From JBDGYW01 sp964518955 (GTDB lineage: Bacteria > Gemmatimonadota > Gemmatimonadetes > Gemmatimonadales > GWC2-71-9): 64,000 bases of DNA. The stretch covers positions 1-64,000 of the forward strand of contig CAZFHS010000010.1 of NCBI GenBank assembly GCA_964518955.1, given 5' to 3'. Below the pieces are notes generated by a model. It saw only the letters and a list, made by a program, of their open reading frames with translations. It had not been told where the DNA came from and ran no database searches. Position 1 is the first letter of the stretch; every line of letters begins with the position of its first letter. The position numbers and the translations under genes are program-made. Below are positions 38,246 through 47,278 of the stretch, in pieces.

Positions 38246-39580
38246 ATGATGAATATAGCGACTGCACAATCGGGTGGATCGTCCAACCCGGTTCTACTGA
38301 AGCGCGAACTTGGCGTCTTCGGTGCGATGATGATGGGTTTGGGATCTATCATCGGCACGGGCATCTTCGTCAGCATCGGCCTCGCTGCCGGAATTGCAGG
38401 ACCCAGCGTGATCGTTGCCATTGCAGCTGCTGCCTTCGTGGCCACGTGCAATGCATTGAGCAGTGCACAGTTGGCGGCAAGCCATCCGCTCAGTGGTGGG
38501 ACATACGAGTACGGCTACGAGTACCTCAATCCCCCCTTCGGATTCACAGCTGGTTGGATGTTCCTATGCGCGAAAAGCGCGTCGGCTGCCACGGCGGCGC
38601 TGGGCTTTGCGGGCTACCTGCTCCACGCGTTCGGGTGGGGCGCGGATCTTCTCGTCCCAGTTGGCGTTGCCACAACACTGACGTTGTCTGCGATCGTGTT
38701 GAGCGGCATGAGGCGGTCGAATGTCGCCAATATCGCAATTGTATCAGTGACGCTCGCTGCCCTCGTGGTTTTCGTTGTTGCCGGGCTGCCAGCGGTCCGT
38801 GAGTCTGGGACGGCTAACCTCTCACCGTTCTTCGGATCCGGCGCAACAGATTTCGGTCCGGTGCGCAGCCTGCTCTACGCCACAGCGTTGATGTTCGTTG
38901 CGTACACGGGCTACGGTCGCATAGCAACGCTCGGCGAGGAAGTTCATGAACCGAGGCGGACCATTCCCAGGGCAATCGTGCTCACCTTGGTTGTATCTGC
39001 CCTGTTGTACATCGCGGTCGGGGTGGTGGCGATAGGGGCCGTTGGCTCGACTGCTCTAGCGCAAGCCACCGAGGGTGAGGCTGCGCCGTTGGAGATTGTG
39101 GCAAGAGGGTTCGCCTTGCCTGGTGTGCACTGGATTGTGTCGTTGGGAGGCATTACCGCCATGCTGGGTGTGCTGCTGAACCTGATTTTGGGATTGTCTC
39201 GCGTATTGCTCGCAATGGGCCGGCGTGGAGACGTGCCCGGAGTGTTTGCCCGGCTGGATGGATCCCGCACCACACCATACGTTGCTGTGGCCGCAATCGG
39301 AATTGCAGTAGCCGGCTTGGCCGCGATCGGCAGTGTTAGAACAACGTGGACGTTCAGTGCGTTCACAGTCCTGATCTACTATGCCATCACGAACCTGGCG
39401 GCTCTCCGGCTGGAAGAGAAAGACCGCCTCTACCCGCGCGTATTTGCGTGGTGCGGTCTTGGCGCCTGCGTCTTCCTCGCATTTTGGGTCGAATGGCGCG
39501 TCTGGGCTGCCGGCCTGGCACTCATTGCAGTTGGCCTCGTATGGCACTGGTTCAGTCAATACGCCAAAACCGTCTCTTGA
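38246..39580 (+). CDS. APC-family amino acid permease
   Basis: 444 residues with about 12 helices. The first helix carries GLGSIIGTGIFVSIGLAAG, the substrate-site motif of amino acid/polyamine transporters, and LGEEVHEPRRTIPRAI follows helix 6. Start taken at the ATG after CCGAGAG; a TTG 11 codons upstream is possible. Divergent from the M28 gene and 43 bases before the next sulfatase. Substrate unknown. Confidence 0.88.
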   Translation: MMNIATAQSGGSSNPVLLKRELGVFGAMMMGLGSIIGTGIFVSIGLAAGIAGPSVIVAIAAAAFVATCNALSSAQLAASHPLSGGTYEYGYEYLNPPFGFTAGWMFLCAKSASAATAALGFAGYLLHAFGWGADLLVPVGVATTLTLSAIVLSGMRRSNVANIAIVSVTLAALVVFVVAGLPAVRESGTANLSPFFGSGATDFGPVRSLLYATALMFVAYTGYGRIATLGEEVHEPRRTIPRAIVLTLVVSALLYIAVGVVAIGAVGSTALAQATEGEAAPLEIVARGFALPGVHWIVSLGGITAMLGVLLNLILGLSRVLLAMGRRGDVPGVFARLDGSRTTPYVAVAAIGIAVAGLAAIGSVRTTWTFSAFTVLIYYAITNLAALRLEEKDRLYPRVFAWCGLGACVFLAFWVEWRVWAAGLALIAVGLVWHWFSQYAKTVS

Positions 39581-39623
39581 AGTCCATCTAAGAGTGTTTT
39601 GTTATGATTGTCGCGGAGGTGGC

Positions 39624-41111
39624 ATGGACACGAATATCACGCGCAGGAATTTCCTGGGGACGATGGCGGCAGTCCCACTCGCTTCTCGTAGCGGTTTCGT
39701 GGATGGGCTACCGACGAGACGGCGCATGCAAGATCGTCCGAATATCCTCTGGATCGCTGTCGAAGACATAAGCCCGTTTCTGGGTTGTTACGGCTACGAC
39801 AACCCTACGCCGAATCTGGATCGCCTGGCGGAAGGCGGGCTGCGCTTCACCAACACCTTTATGCCCGCACCCGTCTGTTCTCCATGCCGTAGCGCAATGA
39901 TCACGGGCATGATGCACACGACCCTGGGGACTCACAATCACCACAGCTCGAGGACGGAAGAGACCGCGATTCATCTACCGGCTCACGTCAGGACCCTTCC
40001 CGAGCTGTTCAGGGATGCTGGCTACTTCACATTCAACCAGGGCAAAGACGACTACAACTTCTGGTACGACAGAGAAGACCTCTATGCCGGCGACTACACC
40101 ACCCATCCGCTCTACGGCAAATCAGGCGGTAGGGAGGTCGGCTGGAGAGATCGGAGGCCCGGGCAACCTTTCTTCGGTCAGATCCAACTCAGAGGTGGCA
40201 AGGAGATCTATGCCGAAGAGTTTGGCTCGCGAGTGAGGAACCCGATAGATCGCACGACGCTGGATTTGCCGCCGTACTACCCCGACATCCCCGAAGTCAG
40301 GGAGGATTGGGCGCAGCACTACGACAGTATTCAACTAACCGACGATCGGGTGGGCAGGATCCTCGAGCAGTTGCGTGAGGACGGTCTGCTGGACGACACG
40401 GTCGTAATGTTCTTCTCCGACCACGGTATGCGCCTGTGGCGGCACAAACAGTTTTGCTATGACAGCGGTTTGCATGTTCCCGTGATATTCAGTTGGGCCG
40501 GGCAACCTGAGCGCCTCGGTGGCACTGGTATGGTGCGCGACGATCTCGTGAACGGCCTGGACATCTCGGCCACCACGCTGGCGCTCGCCGGCATTCCGAT
40601 TCCGTCGCACATGGAAAGCCGGGACCTGTTTGCCGAGGGTTTCCAACCGAGAGGTCATGTGATCTCCGCGCGGGACCGGTGCGACTATACGATCGACCGA
40701 ATCCGGTCGGTGCGCACTGCGCGGTTTCGGTACATCCGCAACTACTTTCCGGACCGTCCCTACATGCAGCCCAACTATCGAGATGAATGGGATATCACTC
40801 AGCTGATGCGACGGCTTCATGCCGAAGGGACTCTCGACTCCATTCAAGATCGGTTCTGGGCCCAGGAAAGACCGTCGGAGGAACTCTACGATCTAGAGAA
40901 CGATCCTCACGAGATCGACAACCTCGCTTTCGAGGCCGCGTACCGAGACGTCCTGACATCACACCGAAGGTTGCTGACTCGGTGGATCGACGAAACCGAC
41001 GATCGGGGTCGATACCCCGAGGACGGTCCCAATCTGAAGTACATGCTGGACGTTTGGCGGGAACGAGGCATTGAGCCGGTCAACCCTGAATACGATCACC
41101 TAAGACGATAA
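39624..41111 (+). CDS. Type I sulfatase (formylglycine-dependent), Tat-exported
   Basis: 495 residues. ATG 39624 follows GCGGAGG and begins a twin-arginine signal (ITRRNFLGTMAAVPLA); the open frame upstream overlaps the permease gene. Active-site motif VCSPCRSAMITG fits CxPxR with cysteine as the formylglycine precursor. The metal site includes VEDISPFLGCYG and FFSDHGMRLWRHKQF. It is similar in layout to the sulfatase at 29-31 kb but lacks the HEAT tail. Probable polysaccharide or glycosaminoglycan sulfatase. Confidence 0.92.
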   Translation: MDTNITRRNFLGTMAAVPLASRSGFVDGLPTRRRMQDRPNILWIAVEDISPFLGCYGYDNPTPNLDRLAEGGLRFTNTFMPAPVCSPCRSAMITGMMHTTLGTHNHHSSRTEETAIHLPAHVRTLPELFRDAGYFTFNQGKDDYNFWYDREDLYAGDYTTHPLYGKSGGREVGWRDRRPGQPFFGQIQLRGGKEIYAEEFGSRVRNPIDRTTLDLPPYYPDIPEVREDWAQHYDSIQLTDDRVGRILEQLREDGLLDDTVVMFFSDHGMRLWRHKQFCYDSGLHVPVIFSWAGQPERLGGTGMVRDDLVNGLDISATTLALAGIPIPSHMESRDLFAEGFQPRGHVISARDRCDYTIDRIRSVRTARFRYIRNYFPDRPYMQPNYRDEWDITQLMRRLHAEGTLDSIQDRFWAQERPSEELYDLENDPHEIDNLAFEAAYRDVLTSHRRLLTRWIDETDDRGRYPEDGPNLKYMLDVWRERGIEPVNPEYDHLRR

Positions 41112-41134
41112 GCTTCCATATTGCTAACATCGAT

Positions 41135-41500
41135 CTAGTCATCTCGACGTTCTACTTCAATTGCCTTTTGGATCATTCGGTCTGCGATGCCGGACGGGTC
41201 GGGTAATGAGAGCTCCTCATCCGTCAGATGCCACACCAGACGAAACGGTGCCTTACGTCGCTCTCCCATGAGCCAATTTACTGTCTGTCTGTCGTGATCG
41301 AACTCATAGCTGGAACCTTCGGGCCACTGCTGCTCACGGTTGTCGAGTTCCACCTTCAGGTGGTGCCACTTGAGCATCTTGAGCCTGTCGTCGGACACGG
41401 CGATAACCTCCTGTTGATACAGAACCGGCAGTGCGAAGAAAGGTACATTCTCGACAACACCGGTCGCACCGTTCATACTTTCATGCGGTCGAGTAATCAT
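41135..41500 (-). CDS. Hypothetical protein
   Basis: 121 residues, acidic and basic mixed, no signal or membrane segment. Parts such as KAPFRLVWHLTDEELSLPDP look protein-like, but there is no recognisable family and no clear ribosome site. It fills the gap between the sulfatase and phosphatase genes on the other strand. Stop is TAG. Treat as tentative. Confidence 0.45.
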   Translation of the reverse strand: MITRPHESMNGATGVVENVPFFALPVLYQQEVIAVSDDRLKMLKWHHLKVELDNREQQWPEGSSYEFDHDRQTVNWLMGERRKAPFRLVWHLTDEELSLPDPSGIADRMIQKAIEVERRDD

Positions 41501-41533
41501 CGTGGTAAGAATCTGATTGCGAGTTGAATCCCA

Positions 41534-42478
41534 ATGCCTAAGACAACTGTTCTCCGCACGGTGGTGCAGGTTGCGGCCTTCTGGCCCGTCATTTCCATAA
41601 TGGGGTGCTCCCCATCACCATCTCCTTTCGCAAGCGCTGAGCCCAAGAGCTTCTATCCCGCGGTGCAGAGGATTGTGGCGTTGGGTGACCTCCACGGAGA
41701 TCTGGAGGCGGCCCGGGAGGCTTTGCGCCTCGCTGGAGTGATGGGCGCAGATGGGAAATGGTCCGGTGGTCGCACGGTTTTAGTCCAGACCGGAGACATC
41801 CTCGATCGGGGCGACGAGGAACCTGAGATCTTGGAGCTCTTCGACTCTCTTGCAGCCCAGGCTCGGGCGAGCGGCGGCGGTGTCCTTCTCCTGAACGGCA
41901 ACCACGAGCTGATGAACGCCTACCAGGATTTCCGGTACGTGACGGAAGACGGGTTCGCTGACTACGCTGACACACCGCCGCCCCCGACTCCCGACTCCGC
42001 CTTTCTTGCTCTTGATACCATCCATCGGGGGCGGGCGGCAGCCTTCCTCCCAGGTGGGAGCATGGCCCTGCGCATCGCTCGGTTCAATACGGCAGTGGCC
42101 GTAGGCAATACAGTTTTCGCCCACGGGGGCGTTCTCCCAGCCAACGTGGACCTGGGTTTGGATTCACTGAATGCCCGAGTCAGGACTTGGCTTTTGGGAG
42201 AGGGCCCGCAACCTGAATGGATCCGCGGCGATGACAGCCCCGTTTGGAACCGCGTGTACTCCAGTGAGCCGACTCAGGGCGCATGCGATACGCTTTCAAA
42301 TGTCCTCGAGTGGCTGGGCATGGCCCGAATGGTAGTGGGGCACACCGTCCAGCGGACCGGCATAACAGCTTTTTGTGGTGGGAGGGTTTGGGCCATCGAT
42401 GTAGGTATGGCGCGACACTACGGTGGTCGTCCTGAAGTGCTGGAGATCCGGGGAGAAACCGTAAGGAGCATAAGGTGA
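41534..42478 (+). CDS. Shewanella-like (PPP-type) metallophosphatase lipoprotein
   Basis: 314 residues with lipobox IMGC (Cys25). Phosphoesterase motifs in order: ALGDLHGDLEA, VQTGDILDRGDEEPE, LLNGNHELMN, VFAHGGVLP and VVGHTVQ. They give a two-metal site as in Shelph-type phosphatases. Exported, so it probably acts on periplasmic phosphoesters or phosphoproteins. Its TGA overlaps the GTG of the next gene. Confidence 0.9.
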   Translation: MPKTTVLRTVVQVAAFWPVISIMGCSPSPSPFASAEPKSFYPAVQRIVALGDLHGDLEAAREALRLAGVMGADGKWSGGRTVLVQTGDILDRGDEEPEILELFDSLAAQARASGGGVLLLNGNHELMNAYQDFRYVTEDGFADYADTPPPPTPDSAFLALDTIHRGRAAAFLPGGSMALRIARFNTAVAVGNTVFAHGGVLPANVDLGLDSLNARVRTWLLGEGPQPEWIRGDDSPVWNRVYSSEPTQGACDTLSNVLEWLGMARMVVGHTVQRTGITAFCGGRVWAIDVGMARHYGGRPEVLEIRGETVRSIR

Positions 42479-44055
42479 AATATTCAAGAGGATGCATGAG
42501 GACGTTGCGAGTAGCACTTCCAACCTTGCTGAGCTGTGTCACCTTGGTTTTCACAGCACAGGCACAGGCGGGCACGCTCCAGAACCAGGTCGTATCAGTT
42601 GACTGGTCAATGGTCGCGAAGATTCGTGAAGAGGGGCTGCAAAACTCTCGTCTCGCCGAAACCGTGAGTTACATGACCGACGTGCTGGGCGCCAGGCTGA
42701 CTCTGTCGGAGGGGATGACTCGAGGTCAGGCGTGGGCAATCGAGGAAATGCAACGAATAGGGCTGACCAACACGGTGATTGAGCCATTCATGGATTACGG
42801 GGTGAGTTGGGACAACGAATACATGTCGCTCCACCTCCTCGAGCCGGACTATCAACCGATGGTGGGTTACCCGCTAGCTCATACACCGGGCACGAATGGG
42901 CGGGAGGTTTTAAACGTCGTAATCGCTGATGTTCGTACGGTACATAATCTCGACCAATACCGGGGACGCCTCGCAGGAATGGCGGTGTTGTCGACTCCGC
43001 CGGCCGAGGTCAGTCTAGACCGAATCCGCAACGGCGTTCCGCGACGTACTGCGGAAGATTTGAAAGCGCTCGAGGAAGAGGTCCTGCCGGCGCCACCGCG
43101 TGTACGTGCGCTGCGCAATCCCGACCTGCTGCGGGCCGACGACAGGTTGGCGTTCTACAAGGCCGAAGGTGTGGCGGTCGTGCTCGAGTGCAACAGCGGG
43201 TGGATTGGTGCGGTGCGGGGCTTCGCGCGCCCAGGTACGCACACCGACAGGTGGGGCAGGGATGAGAGTCTTGCTTCTCCACCGATCGTTGCGGTCACTC
43301 CCGAGCACTACAACAGGATGTACCGGATCTTGGAACGCGAGGTGCCGGTCACGATCGAAGTCGAGGTCCGCAACCGAATTGGAGAGAGACGCGAGCAGGC
43401 CAGCAACGTACTGGGTGAGATCCCCGGGTCAGACCTTGCCGACGAGATCGTCATGATGGGAGCACACTTCGACACGTGGCATGCAAGCCCAAATGCCAGC
43501 GACAACACATCCGGTGTGGCGGTTGTGCTCGAAGCCGCCAGGATCCTGAATGCCGTCGGCGCCACGCCTCGGCGCACCATCAGGGTGGCGCTTTGGGCCG
43601 GCGAGGAGCAAGGACTTTTTGGATCGCGGGAATACGTGCTGAGGCATTTCGGCGATCCAGGCGATCCCGACATCGGGGCCAAAGCCGACTACGAGAATTT
43701 CTCGGCTTACTTCAATCAGGACTACGGGCCGGGTCTCTACAGGGGAGTTTGGCTACAGGGCAACGAACACGTCCGTCAGATATTCAAAGCGTGGATGGAG
43801 CCGTTTCACGATTTCGGAATGACGACTCTGTCGACCAGAAGCGTGCGGAGCACCGATCACATACCATTCGACGACGTGGGTTTGCCGGGCTTCCAGTTCC
43901 TACAGGACCGAGCGGGCGGAACGGGAGGTCACACCAATCTCGACTACTTCGACACACTCCCGATAGACGATTTGACCAAGAACGCCGTGATCATGGCTTC
44001 GTTCGTGTATCACGCCGCGATGATGGACGAGCGGATTCCCCGCAAGGGTAGTTAG
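42475..44055 (+). CDS. M28-family metallopeptidase with PA-type insert, exported
   Basis: 526 residues. GTG 42475 follows GGAG and overlaps the previous stop; a signal peptide ends near AQAQAG. Zinc-site motifs: MGAHFDTWHASPNASDNTSG, LWAGEEQGLFGSREYV and late THTNLDYFD-type sequence (GGHTNLDYFD). An inserted PA-like domain lies before the catalytic core. Resembles plasma glutamate carboxypeptidase-like peptidases. The TAG stop overlaps the stop of the convergent SDR gene. Confidence 0.9.
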   Translation: MKYSRGCMRTLRVALPTLLSCVTLVFTAQAQAGTLQNQVVSVDWSMVAKIREEGLQNSRLAETVSYMTDVLGARLTLSEGMTRGQAWAIEEMQRIGLTNTVIEPFMDYGVSWDNEYMSLHLLEPDYQPMVGYPLAHTPGTNGREVLNVVIADVRTVHNLDQYRGRLAGMAVLSTPPAEVSLDRIRNGVPRRTAEDLKALEEEVLPAPPRVRALRNPDLLRADDRLAFYKAEGVAVVLECNSGWIGAVRGFARPGTHTDRWGRDESLASPPIVAVTPEHYNRMYRILEREVPVTIEVEVRNRIGERREQASNVLGEIPGSDLADEIVMMGAHFDTWHASPNASDNTSGVAVVLEAARILNAVGATPRRTIRVALWAGEEQGLFGSREYVLRHFGDPGDPDIGAKADYENFSAYFNQDYGPGLYRGVWLQGNEHVRQIFKAWMEPFHDFGMTTLSTRSVRSTDHIPFDDVGLPGFQFLQDRAGGTGGHTNLDYFDTLPIDDLTKNAVIMASFVYHAAMMDERIPRKGS

Positions 44056-44813
44056 CCTGCGACACCTCCGCCGTCGACGACCAGCGCTTCTCCCGTGACA
44101 TAAGAGGAGTCGTCGCTGGCCAGAAAGAGGACCGCACGCGCGATTTCGTCTGCGGTGCCCATCCGTCCGAGAGGGCGATCAGACCCCGCCGCGAGATATT
44201 CCTCCCATGCCATACCTCGCTTCTGAGCATCGTCTTCGAGCATGGGTGTCACCGTGTCGCCCGGGCAAACACAGTTTACTCGAATTCCATCGGGGCCGTG
44301 GTCTATCGCCATCGCTTTGGCCATGATGACGAGACCGCCCTTGGCGGCGCAGTACGCGGCTGCTTTGTCGCCACCGAGAATCCCCCATCCGGAACTGCAA
44401 TGGATGATCGATCCGCTTCCCTGCTCGATCATGGAAGGCAGGGCGTACTTCGACATTAGAAAGGCGCCTTTGAGGCTCGAGTCGATGGTCTCGTCCCACT
44501 CTTCCTCTGTGCATTCGGGCACTGCTTTAGGATGAAAGACTCCAGCGTTGTTGAACAGCACGTCGATTCGACCGAAACTCTCCAGCGTCCGATCCACTGA
44601 GCGACGGCAATCCTCTGCCAGCCGAACGTCAGCCTGAATGAACATTGCCTTCCCACCGGCATCGTTGATCGCCTGTGCAATCTGTTCACCGCGTTCCTGA
44701 TTGCGTCCGGTGATTGCTACGGCTGCTCCCTCCTTGGCGAGCAGAGCGGCGGTGGCGCTGCCTATGCCCGAGTTTCCTCCAGTGATCAACGCAACCTTGC
44801 CGTCCAGTTTCAT
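44052..44813 (-). CDS. SDR-family oxidoreductase
   Basis: 253 residues. NAD(P) motif ALITGGNSGIGSATA, NNAG, catalytic serine region IIHCSSGWG, then YCAAKGG containing Tyr and Lys. C-terminus DSSYVTGEALVVDGGG is typical of classical SDRs. Last gene of the minus-strand group that starts with iclR and mttB. It may oxidise the aldehyde or alcohol product of a demethylated amine; that is inference. Confidence 0.9.
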   Translation of the reverse strand: MKLDGKVALITGGNSGIGSATAALLAKEGAAVAITGRNQERGEQIAQAINDAGGKAMFIQADVRLAEDCRRSVDRTLESFGRIDVLFNNAGVFHPKAVPECTEEEWDETIDSSLKGAFLMSKYALPSMIEQGSGSIIHCSSGWGILGGDKAAAYCAAKGGLVIMAKAMAIDHGPDGIRVNCVCPGDTVTPMLEDDAQKRGMAWEEYLAAGSDRPLGRMGTADEIARAVLFLASDDSSYVTGEALVVDGGGVAG

Positions 44814-44876
44814 CTGGGAATTCCTCCTGCGGTACTCTCGTGTTGCTCTACTAGTTGGATGTCTCTTGGGGTTTAT

Positions 44877-45641
44877 CTACTCATGTGTCCACTGGCTGCA
44901 CAGGCCGCCGGTGGTTTCCGCGCCGTCCATGACGTACTCGTGCCCCGTCGCGAATGCCGAATCTTCCGAAGCCAGAAAGGCGAAAAGTGCGGCGATCTCC
45001 TCGGGCTTGGCGTGGCGGCCCAACGGAATCTTGCGATTGACGGCTTCCAGCATCTCGTCACTGTACTCGGCGCGTTGCATTGGTGTCAGCACATACCCTG
45101 AAGAAACGGCATTGACGCGTACGGTGGGGGCGAGCTCGAGTGCCATCGCCATGGTCAGCGCAATCACGCCGCCCTTGCTCGCGCTGTAGTCGGCGTAGTG
45201 CGGGTACGCGACGTTGCCGGCGGTGGAAGCGGTGTTGATTATCACTCCGGAACCCTTGGAGACCATGTGCCGCGCGGCTGTCTGCGCCATATGGAACACG
45301 CCCGTGAGGTTGACGGCGAGAACGTCGTCCCACTCTTCGGGCGTGATGTCGAGAAAGTCGTGTCTGATGCTGATGCCGGCATTGTTGATCAAGACATCGA
45401 GCGATCCCATGCTCTCGATCGCCTCGCCGACGGCGGAATGAACCTGATTGAGTTTCGATACGTCGGCTGCGATTACCGCGGTCAGGTCAGGCAGCTCGGC
45501 GCGGACGCTCTTGCACGCTTCGGGGTCGCGATCGATCACGCAAACCTTGCATCCCTCTTCCAGAAAACGGGCGGCAGCTGCCATTCCTATGCCCTTGGCC
45601 CCACCCGTGACCAACACGTTCTTGCCCTTCAAGCCGCGCAT
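44877..45641 (-). CDS. SDR-family oxidoreductase
   Basis: 254 residues with VLVTGGAKGIGMAAA, NNAGISIRHDF, IINTASTAGNVAYP and the YSASKGG active site. The ending FATGHEYVMDGAETTGG is SDR-like. Its TAG stop is in phase with the following SDR start 22 codons on, but family length indicates a real stop there. Second SDR of the mttB operon. Confidence 0.9.
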   Translation of the reverse strand: MRGLKGKNVLVTGGAKGIGMAAAARFLEEGCKVCVIDRDPEACKSVRAELPDLTAVIAADVSKLNQVHSAVGEAIESMGSLDVLINNAGISIRHDFLDITPEEWDDVLAVNLTGVFHMAQTAARHMVSKGSGVIINTASTAGNVAYPHYADYSASKGGVIALTMAMALELAPTVRVNAVSSGYVLTPMQRAEYSDEMLEAVNRKIPLGRHAKPEEIAALFAFLASEDSAFATGHEYVMDGAETTGGLCSQWTHE

Positions 45642-45668
45642 CGAAACTCTCCCATTGAGATGTTTGCC

Positions 45669-46628
45669 TTAAGGCTGGCTCGCTTTCAATATCTCGTACA
45701 CCGCCTTGGAAATCTGAATGTCCTGGACGGCGACACCTGTAAGGTCTGCAACTGTAATCTGAGAATCTGCCGTTCGATGCAGCGTCGAGTCGACGATGAC
45801 TTTGCCTAATTCATGGACGTCGGCTTCCTGCAACACTCCGGCAGCCATTGCGCGACAGACCTCACCGCGTGTGCGACACTGTTCAATGCTGTCCGCAACC
45901 ACTAGATCTGCCTTGCCCAGAATTGCGGGGTCGAGTTCCTGCTTCTCGAGCGTGTCGGAGCCCATCGCAGTGATGTGAGTTCCCTGTTTGATCTGGTCGG
46001 CCCTTAGCAATGGTTCGTGGGACGGTGTAGCCATTACGATGAGATTGCAGGTGCCAGCGATATCGTCGCTGTTCATCGTGGTCTCGATCAACAGGTCGTG
46101 TGCGGCCATTGAATCACGATACGCGTCGAGTTCCTCCTGACTCGTACCCCACACTACCACGTTTCTGCAATCGACTACTGGCAGCAAGTATTCGACCTGC
46201 ATCTTGCCCTGCACGCCGGCGCCAAACACACCGATACGTTCCACCTTCTTTGGCGCCAAAAACTTTGCCACCACTGCCCCCGCCGCGGCAGTTCGCACAT
46301 TGGTGAGGTGGCACTCATCGAGCAGGATGCACTCCAGTTGTGCCGTCTTCTGACTGAACACCAGCATCAAGCCGTCGTACGAAGGCAGGCCGAGGTTGAT
46401 GTTGCCGTAGAACCCTGAAGCGATCTTGATGACGAAGAAGTCGTCGCCTTTGATGTATCCGTATTTGATGTGGACGTCGCCGGGGGGATCCTCGAAAACC
46501 AGTTCGCCAACCGGGGGTACAACTACCTTGCCCTCGGAGTAGGCGATGAAGCCCTCTTCCATCGCCGACGTCACATCGATCTGTGGTAGTACTCGATTGA
46601 TCTGTTCGAGATTGAAGAAGTCCGGCAT
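45669..46628 (-). CDS. Ornithine cyclodeaminase/mu-crystallin family protein
   Basis: 319 residues. NAD-binding GVFGAGVQGKMQVEYLL, upstream TNVRTAAAGAVVAKF, and ITAMGSDTLEKQELDP. The family includes ornithine cyclodeaminases, ketimine reductases and N-methyl or opine-type amino acid dehydrogenases. The gene follows the corrinoid protein gene by nine bases, so the substrate may come from amine demethylation. A second family member is at 59.8 kb. Confidence 0.9.
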   Translation of the reverse strand: MPDFFNLEQINRVLPQIDVTSAMEEGFIAYSEGKVVVPPVGELVFEDPPGDVHIKYGYIKGDDFFVIKIASGFYGNINLGLPSYDGLMLVFSQKTAQLECILLDECHLTNVRTAAAGAVVAKFLAPKKVERIGVFGAGVQGKMQVEYLLPVVDCRNVVVWGTSQEELDAYRDSMAAHDLLIETTMNSDDIAGTCNLIVMATPSHEPLLRADQIKQGTHITAMGSDTLEKQELDPAILGKADLVVADSIEQCRTRGEVCRAMAAGVLQEADVHELGKVIVDSTLHRTADSQITVADLTGVAVQDIQISKAVYEILKASQP

Positions 46629-46637
46629 TGCCCCTCC

Positions 46638-47276
46638 TCAACTTTCTCCGACGAGTGCCATCACCTTTTCAACCGCATTCGCGGCGTCGTAACCGTATTC
46701 GTTTGCCCCGATGGAATCAGCGAACTCCTCGGTGAGTGGGGCGCCGCCCACGAGTACTTTGACCTTCCCCGACAGACCCCGGGTCTCCACGAGGTCCACG
46801 ACGCCTTTCATGTTTGCCATCGTCGTGGTCAGGAGCGAAGAAACACCTATCACCGAAGCATCCTGCTCCACGGCTGCGTCGACGAATTTCTCCGCCGGTA
46901 CGTCGATGCCCAGGTCCGTGACGGAGAATCCGGCTCCCTCGAGCATGATTCCCACGAGGTTCTTTCCGATGTCGTGGAGGTCGCCCTGGACCGAACCCAG
47001 TATCACATTGCCTCGGCTGGGCACCTCTTCGGCAATGAGGAGCGGCTTCAGTAGTGCTACCCCCGCAGTCATTGCGCGGGCGGAGAGAAGCACCTCAGGG
47101 AGGTACATATCCTCGTTACGGAACCTCGTCCCTACCACGTTCATCCCGGCGATCAGCCCGTCGTCGAGGATTTCGGTCGTTGGCACCTTTGCCTCGATCG
47201 CCTGGGTCACTTGCTCAACGATCTTCTTGTCATCTCCAGCCATCAGGCTTGTTCCGATGTCTTCTAGAATTGCCAT
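46638..47276 (-). CDS. Corrinoid (B12-binding) protein partner of the MttB homologue
   Basis: 212 residues. An N-terminal helical cap (about 1-85) and a C-terminal Rossmann-like B12 domain with the base-off ligand motif GDLHDIGK (DxHxxG) and VSSLLTTTMANM, GGAPLTEEFA. It carries the methyl group between the methyltransferase and a folate- or CoA-linked acceptor. Its ATG lies two bases after the mttB-homologue stop, so the pair is translated together. Confidence 0.94.
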   Translation of the reverse strand: MAILEDIGTSLMAGDDKKIVEQVTQAIEAKVPTTEILDDGLIAGMNVVGTRFRNEDMYLPEVLLSARAMTAGVALLKPLLIAEEVPSRGNVILGSVQGDLHDIGKNLVGIMLEGAGFSVTDLGIDVPAEKFVDAAVEQDASVIGVSSLLTTTMANMKGVVDLVETRGLSGKVKVLVGGAPLTEEFADSIGANEYGYDAANAVEKVMALVGES

Positions 47277-47278
47277 AT

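Noticed and set aside
41228..41527. Plus-strand frame of 99 codons opposite the small hypothetical gene
   Set aside because: No ribosome site and low-complexity-like composition; the minus-strand frame looks slightly more protein-like, though it is also uncertain.
44813..44879. Fusion of the two SDR genes through the TAG at 44877
   Set aside because: They are in frame, but each SDR has a full normal length and its own start with a ribosome site (AGGAGG before the second), so the TAG is a real stop in ordinary conditions.
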